The translations under genes and the position numbers were made by a program. Shown here in pieces: positions 27,868 through 32,586 of a stretch of DNA of 32,586 nucleotides; the first letter of the stretch is position 1, and each line of letters begins with the position of its first letter. This DNA comes from Candidatus Falkowiibacteriota bacterium. GTDB taxonomy: Bacteria > Patescibacteriota > Patescibacteriia > Patescibacteriales > UBA12465. The DNA is taken from assembly GCA_009885285.1 (NCBI GenBank), contig VFKX01000014.1, positions 1 to 32,586 of the forward strand. The letters are read 5' to 3'. A model generated the notes under the pieces. That model was not told the origin of the DNA and made no database searches. It saw only the letters and a program-made list of their open reading frames with translations.

Positions 27868-28263
27868 ATGGCCCTTACAAAAGCTTTAAAAAAAGAAAAA
27901 AATAAAGACATTCTTATTATTGAGGATGACATTTATCTAGTCGAAGCCTATCAGCGAAAATTTCAGAAGGAAGGGCTGGAGGTTAATGTTATTTCCGATG
28001 GCCGGACAGCTTTAGCTGTTCTTGATCAGGCACCACCCAGTTTAGTATTACTAGACCTGATGTTGCCTGGCGTCAGTGGGCTCAGTATCCTGGAGGCAAT
28101 CAAGAAGAATGACCGCTGGAAAAATGTGCCGGTCATTATTCTTAGTAACTTGGGTCAGCCTCAGGATGTTGATAAGGCCTTGGCAGCCGGCGCGGCTGAC
28201 TTCATGATTAAGGCTAACGTCAAGCTCGGCGAAATCATTGAGAGGGTGAGAAAATTCCTTTAA
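27868..28263 (+). CDS. Single-domain (REC-only) response regulator
   Basis: ILIIEDDIYLVEAYQRKF, LVLLDLMLPGVSG, VIILSNLG, DFMIKANVK. Confidence 0.95.
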   Translation: MALTKALKKEKNKDILIIEDDIYLVEAYQRKFQKEGLEVNVISDGRTALAVLDQAPPSLVLLDLMLPGVSGLSILEAIKKNDRWKNVPVIILSNLGQPQDVDKALAAGAADFMIKANVKLGEIIERVRKFL

Positions 28264-28286
28264 GCCCCTATAAAATCAATTCAATT

Positions 28287-28310
28287 AACGTGCCGAGTAG
28301 GCACGTTTTG
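28287..28310 (+). terminator. Possible terminator after the second response regulator
   Basis: aacgtgcc-gagta-ggcacgtt followed by a short T-run. Confidence 0.5.
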
Positions 28311-28359
28311 ATATATTGGAATGTTCATTAATAACTAAATAAAAGAAAGGAAATAGACA

Positions 28360-29703
28360 ATGGAAAAAAGTAAAACTGGATTAGTTAAAAAAAGGAAAGC
28401 GGAGGCCGCGGGCTTCTGGAATTTCTACGCTAGAATTTATGATCTTCTTAATACTTTCAGTCCCTATATTAAGATGCAGAAGGCGGTTATCAAGAGTTTG
28501 CAGCTGATAAACAATCTGACTATTATTGATGCCAGTTGTGGTACCGGCAATACTTTAAAGCGTCTACTGGTTAGTCGAAAAGAATATTTCGGGCTGAAGC
28601 TTGTTGGCTTGGATTTCTCTCGAGCCATGTTACAGCGGGCCAAAAAGAAACTGGCCGGAATTGCTCAACTTAGACTATGGTTAGGGAATTTCGATAATTT
28701 ACCTGAACCGAATACGTGTCCGACTGAAGGTGAGAAGCTGACTCAGGACGAGGCGCTGGGATTTGGAAAAAAATATGATCGCATTATTTCAGTTAACAGC
28801 TTGTATATCAGTCCGAACCCTCAGAAAACACTGAGGCATTGGTATGAATCCCTGGAGGATGGTGGCTTGGCTGTTATTGCTAACCCCTTCGTCCCTAAGC
28901 TGGGTCCAATTTGGCGGGAATTCTTTATGAGTCTGTGGCGTGATAAGAATGTTAAGGATTTAATGGTCTTCATTCTTCTCTCTCCGGCCTGGTTGACACT
29001 GACTGCTATCAATGTTTGGATTGCTTATCAAGGCAGGAAAAATGTTTATCATTTTCTTGAGCCGGAAGCTTTAGAAGCGCTGGTAATAGCGGCTGGATTT
29101 AAAGTTTTGAGCAGAGAGTTGATATATGGCGGCGGTTCAGTTTTGCTCTGCTTGCAGAAAGAAACCGGGTCCGCAATTCGTCGCGCTCAGACGCCGTCAG
29201 AAATTGAAGAAGTATACAGATTAAGGTATACTGTATACTGTGAAGAGATGAAGAGCGTAGACTCAGCATTATTTTCTAATCGACAGGAAATTGATTGCTT
29301 TGATTTATATGCAATTCATTTTATTGTCCGTGATGGTGATGAAATTGTTGGCTCCGCCAGGGTTATTACAGACTCAGGTATGGGATTTCTTTTGGAAGAA
29401 TTTTTTTGCCTTCCAGTTGAAATAAGCAATCAAGCAGTTAGAAAAAAAACATTGGAAATTTCGCGCGTTGCATTAATACCAGAGTACAGAGGGGGAGGGT
29501 ATTTCATAGAATTAATGTCGGAAGTTGTATGTTATGGTAATAGTCATGGGTACTTCTCTTATATCGGTGTATCAACTGCTAGGATATGGAATACATTTAT
29601 TAAAAACAAATGGCGGATTGCTATTTGGGATTCCTATATAGAGTATCATAATACAATTTCATGCCCGGCGATTATAAGCCGGCCGATTAAATCACATGAG
29701 TAA
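28360..29703 (+). CDS. Fusion: SAM-dependent methyltransferase domain + LuxI/FeeM (exosortase-associated acyltransferase)-like GNAT domain
   Basis: N-terminal FYARIYDLLNTFSPYIKMQ, motif I IIDASCGTGNTLKRL, LVGLDFSRAMLQRAKKKL. C-terminal EEVYRLRYTVYCEEM...EIDCFDLYAIHFIVRDGDEIVGSARVI...LEISRVALIPEYRGGG. Confidence 0.82.
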   Translation: MEKSKTGLVKKRKAEAAGFWNFYARIYDLLNTFSPYIKMQKAVIKSLQLINNLTIIDASCGTGNTLKRLLVSRKEYFGLKLVGLDFSRAMLQRAKKKLAGIAQLRLWLGNFDNLPEPNTCPTEGEKLTQDEALGFGKKYDRIISVNSLYISPNPQKTLRHWYESLEDGGLAVIANPFVPKLGPIWREFFMSLWRDKNVKDLMVFILLSPAWLTLTAINVWIAYQGRKNVYHFLEPEALEALVIAAGFKVLSRELIYGGGSVLLCLQKETGSAIRRAQTPSEIEEVYRLRYTVYCEEMKSVDSALFSNRQEIDCFDLYAIHFIVRDGDEIVGSARVITDSGMGFLLEEFFCLPVEISNQAVRKKTLEISRVALIPEYRGGGYFIELMSEVVCYGNSHGYFSYIGVSTARIWNTFIKNKWRIAIWDSYIEYHNTISCPAIISRPIKSHE

Positions 29704-31780
29704 CTTAGTAATTTTCATTTTAATTCTGCAGATTCTGGTTTTCATTGTGAACTCATTTTTAGGCATTCTGGTGTTTCAATCAGAATCTAAATCTCGGTTC
29801 AATATTCTTTTCTGTGTCTTTACGCTGAGTTTAGCACTCTGGAACTTAGCATTATTTTTTACAATCGCAGCAATAGGCGGGCCCGTTATGCAACTTTGGT
29901 GCAGTCGGCTCGCCTTTTCTTTTGGTGTTATTCTCTTTAACAGTTTTTTATACTTTGCTTCTATTTACCCGAATGTCACTCGGGTTAGACTTTGGCTCGA
30001 TATTGTTATTGGACTTGGAACCGCGGCTATTTTCTACCTAACCCTGACTCCGTCTCTTATTAAGGGCAACATTGTCATTATTAACGGTGCTATTACTGGT
30101 GAGGTTGGCGCCTTGATGCCGATTTTTAGTCTATATCTCCCTTTGTTTATCATTATTAGTTTAGTGACTTTAATATGGAAGCTTTTTAAGTATAGAGGTG
30201 TAGTTAGGGTGAGAATCTGGTATACGCTGATTGGTTTTGTTTTTTTTGCCGTGCCGATGATTATTACCAATCTCATCTTGCCAATCTTCTTTGGTAACTT
30301 CAGTTTGAATAACTTAGGCCCGATCTTCTCCTTGCCAATGGTCGCCACCATCGCTTATGTTATGGTGCGTCACCGTTTCATGGGTATTCGCCAGGCTGTG
30401 GCTCGCTTAGTCACGTATTTTTTTGTCATTACCTTCTTAGGTTTTTTCTATGCAGCCGGCGTCTGGGTTATGACCGCCTTGATTGTTAAAGGGTCTGGCG
30501 TTATGGATAACCTCTGGGTCTCCATCCTATTTGCGGTCGTCGCCTCTTTCTCGTTTCAGCCGCTTCGCTCCTCGTTCGAGAAGACGACTAATCGGATGTT
30601 CTATCAGCATCATTATGACGGCAATCGGCTCTTGTACAATTTGGCTTTGATTATGTCTTCCAGTCTCCGCTTAAAAGATTTGACCAGCGGCTTAATCAAT
30701 CAGATTATGTCAGAAATGCATATCGCACGCGGCGCTTTCATTTTAGTCGGCGATAAGAGGATTTCGCATTTGAGCTATGGCGGATACGAGCAGGAGCCGG
30801 TATTTACCGAAAAGGAATTAAGCAGTCTGGCGAGTCAATCTAAAATAGTTATCTTTGATGAGTTACCGGAGAATTCTTTAAAGAAAGTGATGCGCGATTT
30901 ACGCATCAAAGCCTTGCTTCCTCTACGGACCAAGAAGGCTCATAATAATATCCTAATTTTGGGAGAAAAACTTTCCGGCGAGCCGTACAGCGTCCAGGAT
31001 GTAAGTCTCTTGGAAGTATTCGCCCCTTCAGCTGCGGTAGCTATTAATAACACAGTTAGCATTGAGCAGATTATCCGCTTAGATGATTTGAAGTCAGAAT
31101 TCATTACTGTCGTTTCGCACCAGCTGCGCACGCCACTATCTGTTGCCCGCTGGAATTTCGAATTACTGCTCGACGGTTCATTCGGTGAGATTAATAAGGA
31201 AGTGAAGAACTTCGCTACAACGACCTATCAGGCCGTTATGGATCTTAATAAGGGGTTGAACAACTTGATGCTGTCTTTGGAGATTGAAGAAAACAAGCTG
31301 ATTATCAAGTTTGATGCTGTAGACTTTAGCCGGGATATTATCGATGAGGTTCTTAAATCATGCCAAAAAGAATTGGCCTTTAAAGGCATTACTGTCGATA
31401 AAAGCTTTGGCTTCAAAAAGGAAGTTAAGATCGATAGTCGTAAAATCCTGGAGGCCGTTAAAGCTCTTTTGAGTAATGCGATTGAGTATTCGCCGGCCGG
31501 ATCAAGAATTAAGATAACCACCTCTTTACTGAGAAAGGATAAGGGTAACGAATTACTGTTTACTATCTGTGATCAGGGCAGCGGCATTCCGGAAGAGAAT
31601 AAGAAATTTATTTTCCAGAAATTTTTCCGCGGTGAGATGGCGAAAAAAATTTCGCCGAATGGCTTCGGCCTCAGTCTTTTTATTGCTCGGTCGTTTGTCG
31701 AGTCTCATGGAGGTGTAATCTGGCTGGAGAATCAGAAGACCCCGGGCGCCGCTTTTAGTTTTACTTTACCGTTAAAATAA
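29696..31780 (+). CDS. 7TM-type sensor histidine kinase (N-terminal 7TM, GAF, HisKA, HATPase)
   Basis: Multiple N-terminal TM helices, GAF-like region about residues 310-450, H-box TVVSHQLRTPLSVARW, DQGSGIPEENKKFIFQKFFR, GFGLSLFIARSFVESHGG. Starts 8 bp inside the upstream CDS. Confidence 0.94.
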   Translation: MSNLVIFILILQILVFIVNSFLGILVFQSESKSRFNILFCVFTLSLALWNLALFFTIAAIGGPVMQLWCSRLAFSFGVILFNSFLYFASIYPNVTRVRLWLDIVIGLGTAAIFYLTLTPSLIKGNIVIINGAITGEVGALMPIFSLYLPLFIIISLVTLIWKLFKYRGVVRVRIWYTLIGFVFFAVPMIITNLILPIFFGNFSLNNLGPIFSLPMVATIAYVMVRHRFMGIRQAVARLVTYFFVITFLGFFYAAGVWVMTALIVKGSGVMDNLWVSILFAVVASFSFQPLRSSFEKTTNRMFYQHHYDGNRLLYNLALIMSSSLRLKDLTSGLINQIMSEMHIARGAFILVGDKRISHLSYGGYEQEPVFTEKELSSLASQSKIVIFDELPENSLKKVMRDLRIKALLPLRTKKAHNNILILGEKLSGEPYSVQDVSLLEVFAPSAAVAINNTVSIEQIIRLDDLKSEFITVVSHQLRTPLSVARWNFELLLDGSFGEINKEVKNFATTTYQAVMDLNKGLNNLMLSLEIEENKLIIKFDAVDFSRDIIDEVLKSCQKELAFKGITVDKSFGFKKEVKIDSRKILEAVKALLSNAIEYSPAGSRIKITTSLLRKDKGNELLFTICDQGSGIPEENKKFIFQKFFRGEMAKKISPNGFGLSLFIARSFVESHGGVIWLENQKTPGAAFSFTLPLK

Positions 31781-31800
31781 TTTACATCGACTTTATATGC

Positions 31801-31826
31801 AAAAGACCGGTTAATATCGGTCTTTT
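31801..31826. terminator. Bidirectional terminator between the 7TM kinase and hemerythrin genes
   Basis: aaaagaccggttaatatcggtctttt. Confidence 0.8.
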
Positions 31827-31840
31827 GATTTCCTAAAATT

Positions 31841-32254
31841 TTAGAATAAGCCGTGAGCATTAAAGAAATCGGAATATTCCTGATCAACGTTATTGATGTG
31901 CTGAATCCACCAGTCCTGGAGGAAGCGGCGCAAGCTTTGAGAAATTTCTTCCCGTGTCTCGACGCTTGAGGCTACCAAGAACTGACTCTCGAAATCTTGG
32001 ACAATGCCGCGGTAATAGTCATGGATCTTTTTGTGGACTCCGCCTTGATCGTATTGCAGTTCAAGAAAATGTTTCTCTTCGGTGGCTAAATGATAGTCGG
32101 CGTAATTGACTAATTCCTTAATGACCGCTCTGAGGTCGTCAGCTTCACTGGCTTGGATTTTGAATAGTTTATTGATGATTTCGACTAATTTTTTATGTTG
32201 CTGGTCGAGCTCTTTCACATTAACAGAGTGGATGTCGTTCCACTTGATAAGCAT
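31841..32254 (-). CDS. Bacteriohemerythrin
   Basis: Canonical di-iron ligand spacing: DQQH, HLATEE, HKKIH, HINNVD. Confidence 0.95.
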   Translation of the reverse strand: MLIKWNDIHSVNVKELDQQHKKLVEIINKLFKIQASEADDLRAVIKELVNYADYHLATEEKHFLELQYDQGGVHKKIHDYYRGIVQDFESQFLVASSVETREEISQSLRRFLQDWWIQHINNVDQEYSDFFNAHGLF

Positions 32255-32322
32255 ATGTTTCTGGTTAGTTTATTTATATCATTTATAGTATAGCAAAGTC
32301 CGGGCCATGATTGAATGATGGT

Positions 32323-32381
32323 CTCGCTTCTGCCTAGTTCGAATCCCTCGGTTGCGAATCTCTAAATAAAAAGACCTGACA
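32323..32381. repeat. 59-bp direct repeat, copy 1
   Basis: ctcgcttctgcctagttcgaatccctcggttgcgaatctctaaataaaaagacctgaca; identical at 32528-32586, offset 205 bp. Confidence 0.95.
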
Positions 32382-32397
32382 TTCGTCAGATCTTTTT
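32368..32397. terminator. Terminator-like hairpin within the repeat unit
   Basis: aaaaagacctgac-attc-gtcagatcttttt (one mismatch). Confidence 0.65.
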
Positions 32398-32427
32398 ATC
32401 TAGTGGACCCCAAGGGATTTCCGCCTC

Positions 32428-32522
32428 GCAACACTAAGTGTTGCTCGTTGTCCTGAGGCAGCGCTGAATGCCTCCTATAGTCGCATTCATCGGCGCTCAG
32501 CTGCTATTTCGCACTGCGAAAT
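32428..32522. repeat. Array of three consecutive palindromes
   Basis: gcaacact-a-agtgttgc (32428-32444); agcgctgaatgc...gcattcatcggcgct (32460-32497); atttcgca-c-tgcgaaat (32506-32522). Confidence 0.85.
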
Positions 32523-32527
32523 ATTGC

Positions 32528-32586
32528 CTCGCTTCTGCCTAGTTCGAATCCCTCGGTTGCGAATCTCTAAATAAAAAGACCTGACA
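32528..32586. repeat. 59-bp direct repeat, copy 2 (runs to the window end)
   Basis: Exact match to 32323-32381. Confidence 0.95.

Noticed and set aside
32330-32365. tRNA T-arm-like string gttcgaatccc considered as a tRNA gene
   Set aside because: Flanking bases do not form a 5-bp T-stem and no D or anticodon arms are present; treated as repeat content only.
1-32586. CRISPR array, prophage or transposase genes
   Set aside because: No regularly spaced short repeats and no Cas, integrase, capsid or transposase-like proteins in the ORF list.

Overview
The window looks like a compact, AT-rich chromosomal segment from a small-genome bacterium. Gene content and gene style suggest Candidatus Patescibacteria/CPR, which is inference only. 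The core part holds translation, RNA and DNA genes: HU, RNase Y, IF-2, RbfA, an NrnA-like DHH phosphoesterase, TrmD, a KH RNA-binding protein, S16, PNPase, an NYN/LabA-like protein, S15, S20, HolA, MurI, MurD and PolA. It also holds six tRNA loci, one cut by the window edge. Accessory genes include a putative lipoprotein, an SGNH hydrolase with an acyltransferase-3 membrane protein, two divergent tandem secreted paralogs and several small hypotheticals. The most interesting region is about 24.0-32.3 kb, a signal-transduction island. It encodes a membrane-anchored XylF-like sugar-binding protein with no ABC permease or ATPase alongside, a HAMP/PAS histidine kinase, two output-less response regulators, a methyltransferase fused to a LuxI/FeeM-like N-acyltransferase domain, and a 7TM-GAF histidine kinase whose start overlaps the end of the fusion gene. 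A convergent bacteriohemerythrin follows. I propose the fusion enzyme plus 7TM kinase as a candidate small-molecule signal synthase/receptor pair. Other points: an unlisted 41-aa sORF with a near-consensus promoter, SD and terminator just upstream of polA; an initiator tRNA with C33 and A29:U41; and a 59-bp exact direct repeat with nested palindromes at the window end. All calls come from reading the sequence and supplied ORFs; no searches were run.
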